From contig JADWOT020000001.1 in the NCBI GenBank assembly GCA_036345935.2, positions 9,060,718-9,124,717 of the forward strand: a DNA stretch of 64,000 bases, written 5' to 3'. A program made the position numbers and the translations under genes. This stretch comes from Taenia hydatigena (lineage: Eukaryota; Platyhelminthes; Cestoda; Cyclophyllidea; Taeniidae). Position 1 is the first letter of the stretch. Each line of letters starts with the position of its first letter. This document shows positions 12,820 through 25,860 of this stretch, piece after piece. The notes under the pieces were generated by a model. It saw nothing but the letters and a program-made list of their open reading frames with translations. It was not told where the DNA came from and made no database searches.

Positions 12820-13380
12820 CAGGAGACGGGAAATTTTGCCCTCGTTGAAGTGAACTTTGTTTTATTCGTCGACATGCGAAGGCGAATTTTGATCTCACTG
12901 CATGGAATCTTGTAGTGCTTTTGCACATGAGGCCTCGAATTTCTCTCTCTTTAAATGCAATTTTGTAGTATTAGTCGACATGAGCCGGTGAATGTTGCCC
13001 TCTTTGAATACAATTTCGTGGTATTAATCGATATGAGATGGCGAATTTTGCTGCCGCTGAATGCAATTTTGTAGTATGTAACGACTTGTGACAGCGAATT
13101 TTGCCCTCTTTGAATTTAATTTTGTAGTATTATTCGACATAAGACGGCGATTTGCAATTTTGTAGCATTTTGGACACGAGATGTCGAATTTTGCTTTCTT
13201 TGAAAGGAATGTTTGCTGATTTTGTTTTATACGAATCCGTGAATTTTGCCTTCTGTGTTTACAAGTTTTTTATTTTTATCTGCACCTGATACGGCGAATT
13301 TTGCTCGCTCTGCATTCAATTTTGTATTTTTTTTATCTATCCGTGACCGCAAATTTTGTGATCTTTGAATGACTAGCCAT
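12820..13380 (+). repeat. 53-bp minisatellite, short degenerate array (copy A)
   Basis: About ten imperfect units share the core GGCGAATTTTG, a CTTTGAATG block and ATTTTGTAGTATT. The unit length is about 53 bp where it can be measured. Units differ from each other far more than those of the matching array in copy B (60115-62995). Several carry small deletions, and the last units fade into T-rich sequence. The array sits at the same relative place in both modules, so it was present before the module duplicated. Confidence 0.85.
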
Positions 13381-14260
13381 TTTGCGAGCCTTTATTTAAG
13401 TCAATGCAATCCTTACCTGATCTACTTCCCACTTGCCACTACACCCGCTTAAAGCGTGTCTATTGTTGTTCAGACTAGTCCATATAATCTTTTTGGAAGT
13501 CGTATTTGCATACTGTGTGTGGCACCCGTTGGGATTTTGATAAAACGAAACAAAAGGCCTTTACGGTATTCCCTGTAGACATGGGCTGTGCAAAGTGCCG
13601 CATTCTCTTCTCATCGTGTAGGGCATATCGGGATGGCGTCGTAAGTTTCGAGCCACCTTAGTTCCTGGTCGGCCTTTGTGGGGATGTGTGAACAGGAAAC
13701 AGCTTATTTGCGCTCCCTTGCCAATTCTAGCCTTGATGACTCATTGGCCATTCTTATTACTGTAGGGTGGATACGAGCACCCTCTGCGACTGCTGTGGGA
13801 AGGCATCCACCATAAGGAGGCAAGCAACGGCTTAACTTGGATCGAGGAGATCGAGGCGCCCAGGCACTCGGAGTATCCACAACCCTCTCCACCTAAAGGA
13901 ATGAATAGGATTTGGACAAATCACAGACGCAAGCACCATGTACTAGTAATGAACAACCCTACTTGCGATTCGCAGGCGCCATCGACGTCGTCCTGTTTAT
14001 TGTGCAATTTCAAATAATGTTTTTGCCATATTCGGTATCTCTATTCCTATTTATGTGAGCAGAATCTGGTCAAAAGTGATGGCACAAGCAGTGGTGGTTT
14101 GGATGATTATCAGGAGTGCGACAGGCGGCCACTTCATTGCGTTATCGCATTCTCCACGTATACTTAGGTCTCCATTTTTTGCGCGATCACCAAAGTAAAT
14201 GCTCAAAATATTAATGTTGTTGTCAAAACTTTTGTTTGCTATGGTAGTGTGTTAAATGAG

Positions 14261-17200
14261 CTTTACGACTAATGACCAACAGTCGTAATCGGTCACATTA
14301 GTAAAACAAGCAAACTTGAAGCTCAGCTTGCAATGATTTACCATGTGGAATGATATGGAATACGATAACAGTATCTGCTTACTATATTCTGCAAGTGTAG
14401 AAGTTCGTAAATTGTCCACACGCCTACGTCAGAGCACTCGGATTCCCAATTTTACAGTCTCTCTTCAGTTACTCTACTTAGGAGCTCAAGAGTAATCCAG
14501 CCTGTGTCAGTAAGACCCTCCATTATCAGACTATTACAAGCCCATCCCTTTGCCTAAAACCACTGCATTTCTATGAGACTGTACTGCCACAATCGCGTGA
14601 CTCTCACATCAAGACAATATTGCTCAGGGGGAAGCTAAGGAGTCCATTTCAACTACAAAAGTCAAGTGCCCCACTAAACTAACATAATGTATCTTAAATT
14701 TGCCTACATTTTAAAAAGTATCAGCTGGAGTGATCAAAGAGACCTGGTACAGGATCAATGATTGCTTATGTCTACAAGAGAAGTGACCATTACTCTGATA
14801 CGACGGCTAGCTAGCGAGACATGGCAACTCAAGCAGTCCTTTGGACAATTAACGCCATAGTTGACAACTTATAATTACCAACCATTAATATAACTTTCGA
14901 TCTCCCTCACACTTCATCCATAGCTGAAATGCTAGCCTACGTGGATGTTGCATCGAATTCAGATTGAATGGTTGCCAAAGTTGCAGCGATTATTTGGACA
15001 AACAACTGTCAACACGATGCTGGATGGTGCGCGTCTTGGAATCACAGCAAGAGGAGGAGGAGGAAGAGTCGAAGACAGAAATCGAAATATTCGAAAACCG
15101 ATTAGGCGTCAGTTTGTACTTACTTTCCATAATTTCATCATCTGAGTGTCACACACCTTAATATGGCGGTTAATAAATGGAATTTTTGCCCAAATGATCA
15201 ATAATACTAAAATGTATTAAACTAACACTCATGGAATGAATCTAATTAAACGACCACTATTTGCGCCTTAAAATCACGTCATATTATGTGAATAAATCGT
15301 TGTCAAATAAATGCTGCAATTTCCTTACTGATCGCTCATTTTCCTTATGAACATCTGTATAACAAAGAGACAGATAGCTTAGACCGCCGTTGATTTGTTG
15401 GAACTCGCCTCATTTTGACTGGCCAAACACAGCTTCGCACCTGTACTCACCAGTTGCATCGTGTAGATCGCGTTCGACAGGGAATTCTCAAGTGTGAGTC
15501 TTGTTGGTAGCGCTTTGAAATCCAGGCGGGCATGGGCGGATGGAGATGAAGTGTATTGTATCTTTTGGGTGCATATCGCATAAGCAACAAGTATATCGGT
15601 GTTGGTGACGTAATGAGAAATATGATTGTGAAAGCTAATTTATGCTGCAAGCACTTCTGCTGGTAAATAACGTAAAAGAGTCGCAGAACAAGTTGATGAA
15701 TTGCGCAGCTTTTTATTCGTCGTTTGTCAATTCATGGTCAGCATACGAAATCCATCTGCCTAACTCCTGCAGTTGCAAACCAGTGATTGCATCACTCGTG
15801 TCACAACGCCCGTCTTTAAGGTTCCTGACACTGCCTTCTCTGATTATGTCAGCCAGCTTCTTTCAAGGCGGAACTGTTAATTGGTCTTGGGTTCATGGCG
15901 CCAGTAATTTGACCAAATTAGCCAAGTTCGCTTTGAAAGAGTGGCATTCATCATTTCCTCTCATGCGCCAGTGAGTTCGAAGCCAAATCATCCCTCGTGT
16001 GTGCGGCTCCTCAACAAAGCGAATGTTGATGATTGAATGCAGCCCACTTCGATGCAAGCAGGAGACAAACTACTCGTAGTTAAATCGTTGCATGTAATCT
16101 CTGATTGCTTCGTCTTCTTCGTCACTTTAGATAACACCATTGGCTATAGTGCCACTTTGAAGCGAATCGTGGAGATACGTGCATTTAGGTGCCATGCACT
16201 GCGACTAGTACAGTTGACCCTGAACTTAGAAGTATTTCTGATGTATTTTGATGCAGTAAGTAAGTACATAAGTTGGAATGGAACGCTTGTCCTACCGTCG
16301 TGAAATTGGGAGCGTTTGCGTGTATTTCAGGGCAAAGTAGTTGCCTCTTCCTCTTCTGCCTCCAATATCGTAGCAACAGCCATTAAGTGGAAAGTTAACT
16401 CCACAAATTATAGCAATATTTTTTTTCTATTTTAAACTCTGCGGATTTATCTGAATGACACGTTGAAAAATGAAGGCTGCTTACCAAGTCTGTTTTCGGG
16501 TCCACAGCATAAAGGAGAATTGGACACGCCTTATCACAATATTACAGTTGACTGAACAAAATCCCACAACTTGTGTTGACAGAATTGCTGGTTGCCTCTC
16601 TCACAGCCAAATACTCTCCCAACTCAGTGGTACCAACATTTGGTATGTGACAACTGGTTTTATCTTTGCTTCAAAAAAAGTTTGCCTTGACGCGGCAATG
16701 GCGTGTTTCCATCCTCCGTGAAGACCATGTAGACCTCCTAGCAAAGCAGTGATTAGGTTGACCACTTTTCATTTGCAAATTGTGCGTTTGCTTTGACGCA
16801 AATCTGACATTGTTAAACCTGAACTATTCTTCTACAGATAGGTTGTTATACAATCCATCAGGGCATAGAGGCAGCGAACGGTGAAGCAGAAGAGCGTAAG
16901 AACTGCCTACTCCAAATTGGCATTTCATGCACTGCAGCAACAAATGAGACCAGAACCCACTCATAGGGTACGGGCATATTATAAGACCACTTGCTTTATT
17001 TATGACACATTTGGAAATAAGGAAAGTGATCATAGTAGTATCAAAGGTAATTCAGACGGCGCATGTCTGACCAATTTCCTAACAAAGTGCAGTACTGTAA
17101 TAAGTGTCATCAGCGAGAGAACTGTGTGTAACTCAAAAAGTTAAGTGGTCGTCATTGGCACAGCTTTGCTATTTTGAGAATAAGAACTCACTGCTCATGA

Positions 17201-17862
17201 TCAAACAAGACCTGATTTTGAACTGGATGTTGCATGTAGTGCTAAAACTCCTTAAACATTGCTGTCACAAAAGAAAAACGTCATTTTTGGATAAAACAGG
17301 AGCGACTTATGAATTTGGTAGAATAAGTAAAAAGAGGTGATTTAGGCGTAGGATATTAGGGTAACACCAGACAAATGTCAAAAAAGCTGAAGTGGTTCGT
17401 GAGTTTGGGCAGTGGCTAAGACAGTAAAATGAAAAGAGAAGCAACAGAGTATACAGTTCGCAAGGAAACTTGTGAGTTGAATGGTAATTAGTAAAGGGAA
17501 ATGGACGTCAGCGATAGCCTTGCGCATAAGTCCGTGGGTTTGGCACCCCACTGGGGTTGTGTTGCCTTGGTCTGGGTTAGTACACACGCCTAAGTGACAG
17601 AAGTGGAAGGCTCGGTATCGCTGACTCATTTGTTACGTTTCAATCAGCTGCACCTTACTTTAGTTTTCCCTACTGCTCTTTATTCTTCAACACTCCTCTC
17701 CGCATATTTGTGCTAGTTCGTACAGTCAAGTCTATTCCATCATATTACAGCCCTTCGCACCGGACTTGATTGCAGACCATTACACGTATATATTACTGCA
17801 TTGAATAAGGTAATATTAAAGGATGAGGCAATGACGTTGGTGGTGGAGATGGATGCTGTGTT
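14261..17862. other. No supported gene
   Basis: Only short frames are present, the longest about 110 codons (15642-15974). There is a short GAGGAGGAGGAGGA run near 15050. No domain, RNA gene or copy of the other repeats was recognised. Confidence 0.5.
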
Positions 17863-18090
17863 CATGGAGCTGTCGGCGGCCACATCAACAAATGAATGAG
17901 TGCAAGTGCGTTAAGCGTATATATGGAAGGCGGCCGTTTAGTTTGCATTCGCAAATGCATCGTCAATTGCACGAAGCCTTGCAAGGTGAGCCGCAATGTT
18001 GGTACACATCAATGCAGGCAAATGGAAAACGTTGCGGACATACATCACTTTAGAATAAATGTGCATTTTCTGATCCTATTTCTGCATGCA
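17863..18090 (+). repeat. Inverted repeat pair 2, right copy
   Basis: Plus-strand partner of 4950-5186. It starts at the GCTGTCGGCGGCC motif and ends at TTTCTGCATG. It has two overlapping open frames. The one sharing FSLH and a WYTSM-like motif with the partner (17853-18053) is the better candidate for an ancestral reading. The partners are 12.7 kb apart and look about 70-75% alike. Confidence 0.7.
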
Positions 18091-21000
18091 TAGATTCTTA
18101 ACTTATGTCACCCCTCTACTTTGTAATTTAAGTACTTAAATTTTGATCTTCAAAACGTAATTAAGTTCCTTTAGGCTAGTTTGCGTTCGCACATTTATGG
18201 CTGCAAGTTTTTTTGACTATTGAAATCCTGCAATGTGTGCTTGGAGATTTGAAGCCTTACCGCAAACAAACTTTTCCATCTTAGTGGTATCCGTCTTTGC
18301 GCATTCGCAAGTGGCACTAATTGAGCGATTATAGTGCTTTCGGCAGATACAACATCATAAAGCGGCTAGACAATTGGTTAATTTGTCTACAGCTACTAAG
18401 GAACCCGTCCGTTGTTGCATTAATTGCAAGACCAAGTTCAATTGACGATTAGGATTTGCTCAGTCACTTCTCCATCAGATCCCATTTTGTGTCTCCTTTG
18501 CTATGCTACCGTAGCTGCCCTCCAACCTCCCTTCCATTTATCCGTAGCTTCGTTCCTTCCTTCAAGTCTACAAGTCCAACCACATAATATTTTAATCAAC
18601 ACTTTCTATTCTCCACTTATTCTTTTTTCTTCCTAGCTTTTAGGCTCTCTTTCCTTTTCTCTCCATGCCTTGCTTTTTTCTTGTTGCAGTTGTCCATGCA
18701 CATGCGAATGCAATCAACGTGACTGCATTGTGCACTGCATCAACTGAGGTGCATTTATGAGTCTTCGTTTGACATTGTCGAGCCCGTCTTGATCCCAGTG
18801 TCTACTACTGTCTCCAACACCACTGCTTTCCCCCTATGTATCACCTGTTTCAAAACAGTGATTTACCTCTTATTCTCAGTAGCAGTTTTGATTGCACAAA
18901 TGAGAAGAGGTGGCACGTGGTAGCGTCAATGAGGCACATAAAATGGCCTCAATGTGTGCTCTCAGATGGTGATTTGAGATTACCAACCACACGAAGCCAA
19001 GTCGTGGAACACGACCAAGAGACAGTCTAAGTCTCTGGCCCATCAACAGCCCCCACACCCCTAACAAATCTCGGTACGTCGAAAGACGCAAAACCGAGCA
19101 AATGCCAGTTGAATACCCAAATCAACACAAACTATGGGGTTAGCACTCTACTTTTCCCGATTGTTTAGATGTTATGTGCGGTAGTAATTATTAAGATTGT
19201 TTCCAATGCTGGCTGTCTAAGAAACCTTCAAGCTGACCTCGAGTGGTTCACCATTCCGCATGTACCTCATTTTCGTCCACATGACCAGCAGCTGCACGAA
19301 ACTCTACTATGTCTCACAGTCCCATGATCCGGGTGCTTGTAGACAAATTGTGGAACATCTGTCCTACGTCATATGGAAGATATTTGTAACTACCTCAATA
19401 GCCATTTAAGGTAAGGATGAATAGGCCCCCAAGCCGACTAGACAAATCGTCGGGACAACCATTTTATCAGGGACCGGAATATTTAGGATTTCGGTTAGCG
19501 CTCTTCACCGAACTCTTCTTTTCGGCGTAGTAGGAGAATGAGATAAGTTTTTATGGAATTTAAGGCAGCGCTGATGACAAATGAGACAATAAACTGCATT
19601 CAACTATGAGAGCACCGTAACTTTATTTTCCAAAACTACATTCTTTGAAACAGTAGCAAAAGGTTGTCATGTGAGGTAGAATAAGGCAGAGGAAGGAAAG
19701 CGAAGAAAATTCTCGCAACATTCTACAATGGCTGACAATGTCGGAACTGCCGAGATTCTGCCTTCTTCTACCGGTGAATAATTACAACAACAATAACAAC
19801 AAAAGAGTTTTGACAAATAATCTGTGTGCGCAATTGTCGATCTGGTCGGAATTGTTGCCTAATTAATCACTGCAATAAAGATGTGTCAAATGTGTGAATC
19901 TGTCATGGTTGTCTATTTGTCATTTCATTCATACGTAAGATCAGCACAAATTGTAACGCCGCGTGTCTTTGGTTAGAACCGCAATTCTGCAAAGTCGTAT
20001 GCCCTTGCCTTAGGACAGAACGACATTTCATTCTGGAATTACGGTCTAATACGGCTGTAGCCGCAATGCTGCTAAAAACGAGTCATTTTAAAATGGGCGG
20101 AAAATCACGAGTCAAAGCTGCCCTACCACACCTTACTGACCCCCTCCGGTGTAAATATGAGAAGAAATCATGTATTCAGATAGTCGAATCAGCCTACAGT
20201 GGGAGTGTAATTTGCAGTTTAGTAGGAATGATTAGATTCGTGATTTGAACCGAGCATACTTCTTGTCTATGTGTTGCACATTCTGCTCAATGGAAGTTGT
20301 CTTAAAAGCAGACACAGTCATTTTGACATTAGCTAGACTGTACACCAGGGACTAACCGGTCAAAGCCATACGTGGATCAATCCTCATTCTCTTGTCCATG
20401 CTAGCAATTCCCATGCATGATTTTACAATCCCAATTGAATAGGGTTAGATAAATGCCAATTTCAGCAAATTAACAACTTTACCAATCTGCCACATAAAAC
20501 GAATTGGCTAAATTCAAAAGTGTAAAAGGTGGATTGCTGAAGAACAGCTGCGCCATCGAGATCCAAGAAAAAGCTGCCAAAACGCACATGGATCGTGCAA
20601 AGAACGAAGTGTGTGGAAAAGGATAGTTCGAGTGTTTCATTCGTCAACGCTTCTCCTCATCAGTATTAAATCACTCGCTCGACTTGTCTCAGTAACGGTT
20701 ACCACTTCTGCTCTTACCGTCGGCATAAATCCATTCAATTTCCTCCAGTTTGGACACAGACAACTCATCGATCACCAATTACAGAAGGCCTTAGAATGCG
20801 AATCCATGTATTTAATCGTGCATACAGCTTTCTTGTGAAAATTATTTGTAGGTAAATAATTGTCATCAAAGTTTTCATCTTTAAAATCTAGAGGCGAGAA
20901 AGAAAAATCGAAAAGTGTTACCACTCCTGTAGAACCACGATTTCAAATATTCTGGATGTGCTACGGGAATCAAAGATGATGAAAATGTTCGACTGCCTGA

Positions 21001-22597
21001 CACTTCTGATTGCTGTAGATGGAAGCAGGGTGTACGGGCCTCTCACCACGCTTAACTACCTCATTGAGGATGCTGATGTGGCTTTCAGTTTGGAATTCTA
21101 AGCACATTTATTACCCTCTCACTGCTGTCCCCAGTTTCTCGCTGTCGCAAGGTGAACATCTCACCTAATTGTTAAGTTCAAGTCAGTCCTAGGTGTGCTA
21201 TGACACCCACCAGCCTGGTATTAGTGTTTTAATTTGTGTCCTGAAGGATAGGGGTAAGTAATGGGATAGGTAAAGTGGGAAAGCTTGTGTGCCACCTTCG
21301 TGAATGCCAGAAGGCAAAGGACACACAGAGTAGTGTAATTACTCATGCAATAATTCGGAACAATGCAACTGCAGGGGAGGCAGAAACGTGACTTGTTCTT
21401 ATGCCTTACTGGATACATGATTCCTCCCAATCTGAACTCATATTCAAATGGTTGAGGTGAAGACATTTGAAATATTATGCCTCCACACACTTTAATTCGT
21501 AGCACGTTTTTATTCCAATTTCCGAGTAATTATTGCTTTATCGTGATATTTTTTTGTACTTATTTTGTAAAAAGCTGATAGCTACCTTCATTTTTACCCA
21601 TTTGCGCGTCAACCACCGACCGCAGCATTTACAGCTTCACTTGCTGGAAATGAGTAGGCGGTGACTATAAGACTGCAATACACAATAATTTTAGCAGCTG
21701 AAAATTCTTTTAAAAACTAAACCACCCATTGGGTTCATTGATGCGCAAGTCACAGGCACTATGAAACAACTTTTCTGGCCAAACAATCTTCCAGATACAA
21801 TGTCATGTGTGACCCCAGACATTGTTGCTTTAACATTGAAGGAGACTTTGTAAGCAAACGCGCCACTGAGGCATCGTAGCTGTTACATTTTATTGTAGTC
21901 GTACAATATCATAATTTTGATGCAATCATTGTATCTTTTCATTCTTTAGAGACAGTTACTATTTCAAGTCTCACATAAAGGCAGATGCAAAGTAACCAAT
22001 AGCTTTGGTTAAATTTTGGTTCGCCTTAATAATTCCAAAGCAGAATGTCATTGCCAATCTGAAGTACTTTAGTGGTAGTGGAAGAGACGGACAGAATAGC
22101 CTGACTATTAATTACTCTATGATAAAATATCGAATTCACTGCTTAGACATTGGTTTGCCACATAACTGCTAAGGCTTATTTTCATGCGAGTCTTTTGGGC
22201 GCAATCTAAAGCTAACCATTTCGTGGTGACAGAGAATTTGGACAGGTGTTGGGATATCTGAGCTGCCCAACATAGACCAGCGTTTGTTCCAAGAATATAC
22301 TATGGAGTCAAGCGGTGGCTGATGCGTTCCCTTAAGCAAAATCTTTTTCGAAATGTGCGATCGTAAAATTTTTCTATTTGTAAGTGTTTCGAGCTGTGCT
22401 CATTGTTCCTGGAGTTGATTAATCCTTTAAGCAATTCCGTGACAACACTTTGTGCACTGATCAGATATTCGAGGTGAGGCCTTTTTCACCCCAGTCAAAA
22501 GTTCACGCGAATGACCACTCGACACTGTAGGTTGAGACTCGCCACGGCCTATAAAATCACTGATAGGCATGGCATTGTCTTTTCAACAGTAATCTTA
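18091..22597. other. No supported gene
   Basis: Short frames only, none above 100 codons. A pyrimidine-rich stretch lies near 18480-18690. There is a small CAACAACAATAACAACAA microsatellite near 19788. There is no convincing N-terminal HSP70 sequence upstream of the pseudogene at 22598. Confidence 0.5.
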
Positions 22598-23694
22598 TCA
22601 TTGTGTGGAGGTATTTAAGCAAAAGCACAAGGGCAAGGATTTGACGACCAGCAAGAATGCCATCAGCCATCTGAGAAAGGCGTGTGATGTGGCAAAGAAG
22701 ATGTCGAGCTCATCCGAGCACGCATAAGTATATGTAGACGCCTTATTTGAAGGCATCGATTTTAGTACAATTCTCACACGGACCGTTGTGAGCATTTGAG
22801 CTCAGATCTCTTCTTGTAGACACTGGTACCGGTGAAACAGGCATTAAATGGTGCAAAGTTGAAAAAGGATGATGTCAGCGAGATATTGATGGTAGGCGGA
22901 TCGGCGCGTATTCCGAATATGCAAAAGTTATTGCAAAAGTTCTTCAATGGCAAGCAGTTGAACAATACCATAAGTACGGATGAGGCAGTGGGGCATACGG
23001 TGCGGCGTTGCTGGCGTCCAATCAGGCTGATGACAAGTCGGAGAAGGTACAGAATTTGTTGCTACTGGAGGTGACCCCAATCCCACTGGGTGTGGAGACG
23101 GCAGGTGGTGTGATGACGACGTTGATATAGCGCAATGCGAAAATTCCGACAAAGAACACCAAGATCTTCTCCACGTGTTCGGACAATCAATTGTGTGTGT
23201 TGGTGCAGGTGTACGAGGGTGAGCTTGCGATGACGAGAGACAAAAACTTGTTGGGCAAATTTGAATTATCAGGTATCCTACCGGCACCGCGTAGAGCACC
23301 TCAGATCGAGGTGTTTTTTGACATTGACGGAAATGGCATTCTCAATGTGATGGCGGTGAACAAGTCGTCAGGGCAGCGAAACAGCACCACCATCACGAAG
23401 GACAAGGGCCTTCTGTCGGAGGAGATACAAAGGATGGTGAATGATGCAGAAAAACTGAAGTTGGGGGATGAGAAAAGGAGGAGTAGGATAGCAGCGAGAA
23501 CCATTCTGAAAAAACTACGTTTGCAGCATAAGATCGAAAATGGATGACGATGAAGTGAGAGTGTTTTAGCAGAGTTTCGACAAAGTATATTTACGAGGTG
23601 GGAGACGACTCTCAGGTGGATGGATTTTGACCAACAGGCCACAAGGAAGAAATATGAGCTTATGTACAACAATTTGAAGATTCTGTACAACTAG
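22598..23694 (+). pseudogene. Cytosolic-type HSP70 pseudogene, 5'-truncated
   Basis: Similarity to cytosolic HSP70/HSC70 begins at about residue 235 of the roughly 640-residue family, at HCVEVFKQKHKGKDL. It continues through [35 protein letters not shown] and FFNGKQLNN of the ATPase domain. The substrate-binding domain follows: [60 protein letters not shown]. The usual 5' part, with the phosphate-binding loops, is absent. Breaks: a stop after SSSSEHA; stops in the next stretch before a frame change at PVKQALNG (near 22830); a frame change near 22990 after DEAVG; a stop within [12 protein letters not shown] (near 23130); and a stop at 23545. About 60-70 residues of the lid are then missing before a remnant KKYELMYNNL. 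The DKSEKVQ motif favours the cytosolic rather than the endoplasmic-reticulum form. No intron is visible, which fits a retrocopy but does not prove one. Confidence 0.95.
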
Positions 23695-25149
23695 ATTATG
23701 TCGACAATGAACCTCGGTTAGTGAGCATGGGGATTTGACAACTGGGACGCACAACTTTGCACATTTGACCTTAGAAAACGTCGAGTGACGGTACCTCATT
23801 TAGCTATTATTCACCAATGCCATCAATATTATTGTTTATCATTTACCATTACCCATCTTTACTCACTTTGTCTTTCATTTCCTCATGACTCGCTCTCAGC
23901 CTGCTAGGAACACGAAGCAGTCGCCTGTGCGAATAACTTGTGTCTGAATGAGCAATTGTGCACACATTCTTTACCATCAAGCCTAGCATCATGCCGTTGT
24001 CCGTATCGACGATGGTGTGTCATCAAACTTGATGGAGTAATTTGGCTAAAGACTAGGGTTTCCGAGAATAACGCTCTACACCGAAACTTGAGAACGTATC
24101 GAAATTTGATCTGTTACCAAATTCACACTTGTATCAAGTGCGGTGGACTGCCGAGGAATTTTTGGCGTATCCTGTCCACAGCATCAGGAATGGGATAGGA
24201 ACCGGCATCTCTAAGTAGTTGCTCTTTGTAGAGTTAAAGAGATTGATGGTGTGTTGAAGTTTTGGCAGTGTAAAAATGCCGCCTATAAAATTAAAGCGAA
24301 TCACTGGGCTGAATTCGGGATTGGGTAGGGTACTCGCGTACGGTTAGCACACTCAGGCGGGTACGTGCCGTTTGCAAAACTAAAGTATTGCTTATACCGA
24401 ATCAAACTGTAGCATCCACTCAATTGGTGGGCGTTTGTTCCAAAGTTGACGGCAAACCTCGCATCGACTACTCGTGTGACTGCCAAAAACTAAGAGATAG
24501 GGAGGCAAAATCTAGGAGAGAACCATTAAAGTAAACAAGAACGAGTTTTTAATACGACTTGTGAAAGAACAGCCTAACAAGGATTTGTGAGTAGCATTGT
24601 TAGGGTCGTTTGACTGTATTGTCACTTTTAAAGTCAAGCGTTTGTACGGTAAAGGCTCCTTCACCGAAAAGGCACGACAACCTACCTAACCATTCCTGCC
24701 CAACTCCCTGTCGTTCCGCGTCGCTTCTCGTCATTCTGATGGTCCTTTCGTCACCAATGCCTCGCCTTCAGTATGTGTGCTTCTTATGGGAAGATCCTGC
24801 AACAGCCAGTGATGGGACCATTTTTCGTACTTCGAGTCCATGTGTACTGATCTGACATCCATTGCTTGTTTGTTTGTTGGCTGCCTGATGTTAGACTCAA
24901 ATCCCTAACAGTAGGATGAAATATGGCAATGTGCGTGATCGGATGTAATTCTATGTAAAAATGTAACAGACACGTCGATGCGACAACAATAAGGTAGCCG
25001 AAATATTGACTAACACACATAAACCAACGCGATAGCAGCGTTTGAATAGATACAAAGTCGGGAAACTCGAATTACCATGTCTATATAACCCTGACCAGAT
25101 CCACAATTGTGCACACAAGTTTTGTGTAAGATTATCTGTTAAAAACTAT
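23695..25149. other. No supported gene
   Basis: Nothing recognisable between the HSP70 relic and the next repeat. All frames are under 90 codons. Confidence 0.5.
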
Positions 25150-25860
25150 TTGTACTGGTTGCTTTAAACGCGAAGTAACTCTCCAAGTAGATGTGATTGC
25201 TTCAAGAGGAAACATGGGCCATAAAAATGAGGCATTTGCCAGTCATGTGTGTGCACAGTGAAACCAAAGACAAGGTAACCGTGCAACAATCTTATGCATC
25301 TTTTCTTGGTCCATTTTATTTCTCTTATCGGCTCAAAAATGGCACACACACGTTGGAAATTACGTGCCAGCAGATAAGTTGTATGACGTTCTCTGTTGCA
25401 TTTCAGAGGTCTAGAAGTGGATGCACCCAACCCGTGCACATCCACGCTGTAATCGCTCCGCGTCATTGTGCAGGATAATTCCTGTTAGTCATCATAGCCG
25501 ATGAATGGAAGAAGCGCAATGTAAATAAAAGCTTTGAGACTACAGCTGTCATGCAGGGTCTCGTGATGAGAAAGATCCCATTGCACACCAAATTGATGCT
25601 GATAATGCGTAATTCGTCTTGATATTGTTGCTGATTTTGTCCGCAACCGACTCTATACACATCTGATCGCCAGATGCAAACAACTTGAACTTTTGGACTT
25701 CTATATAATTGCTGTCTTCTATTTGACAATCGTAATATGTTTCTGTAACATTGCCAGGGATCCATTTCCTGTGATGCGTGCGAAGATGCGCCAGCTTAAA
25801 TGGCGCATAATTCGATGGTTCATGCTCATGATGGTGATGATTGTATTCCATAGTGAATGG
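25150..25860 (+). repeat. Inverted repeat pair 3, left copy, with conserved frames
   Basis: This segment matches 32330-33010 on the opposite strand. Two conserved open frames lie in it. The minus-strand frame at 25549-25851 contains HRKWIPGNVTETYYDCQ and VQKFKLFASGDQMCI, nearly unchanged in the other copy, with several silent differences. The plus-strand frame at 25197-25478 contains ETKDKVTVQQ, ASFLGP and NGTHTLEIT, also open in the other copy. The minus-strand peptide has an N-glycosylation motif (NVT) and two cysteines, as might suit an extracellular segment. I do not recognise the family, and both frames may be decayed exons. Confidence 0.8.

Larger units (their letters stand above)
5629..14260 (+). 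repeat. Large segmental duplication, copy A
   Basis: This 8.6-kb module matches 52848-63815 in the same orientation. Collinear similarity begins at TTGGTCG-CTCTTCTGCATCC and ends just after GTGTGTTAA near 14250. Identity looks close to nine in ten and is patchy, with stretches of 60-70 bases without a difference. Inside it are minus-strand conserved sequence with donor-like sites (5.9-7.5 kb), a kinase pseudogene (10.4-11.8 kb), a degenerate 53-bp minisatellite (12.8-13.4 kb) and a unique right flank. Copy A carries about 320 bp that copy B lacks (about 9209-9525). It lacks about 475 bp of kinase sequence that copy B keeps. No terminal repeats, target-site duplications or transposase were seen. 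Confidence 0.9.
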
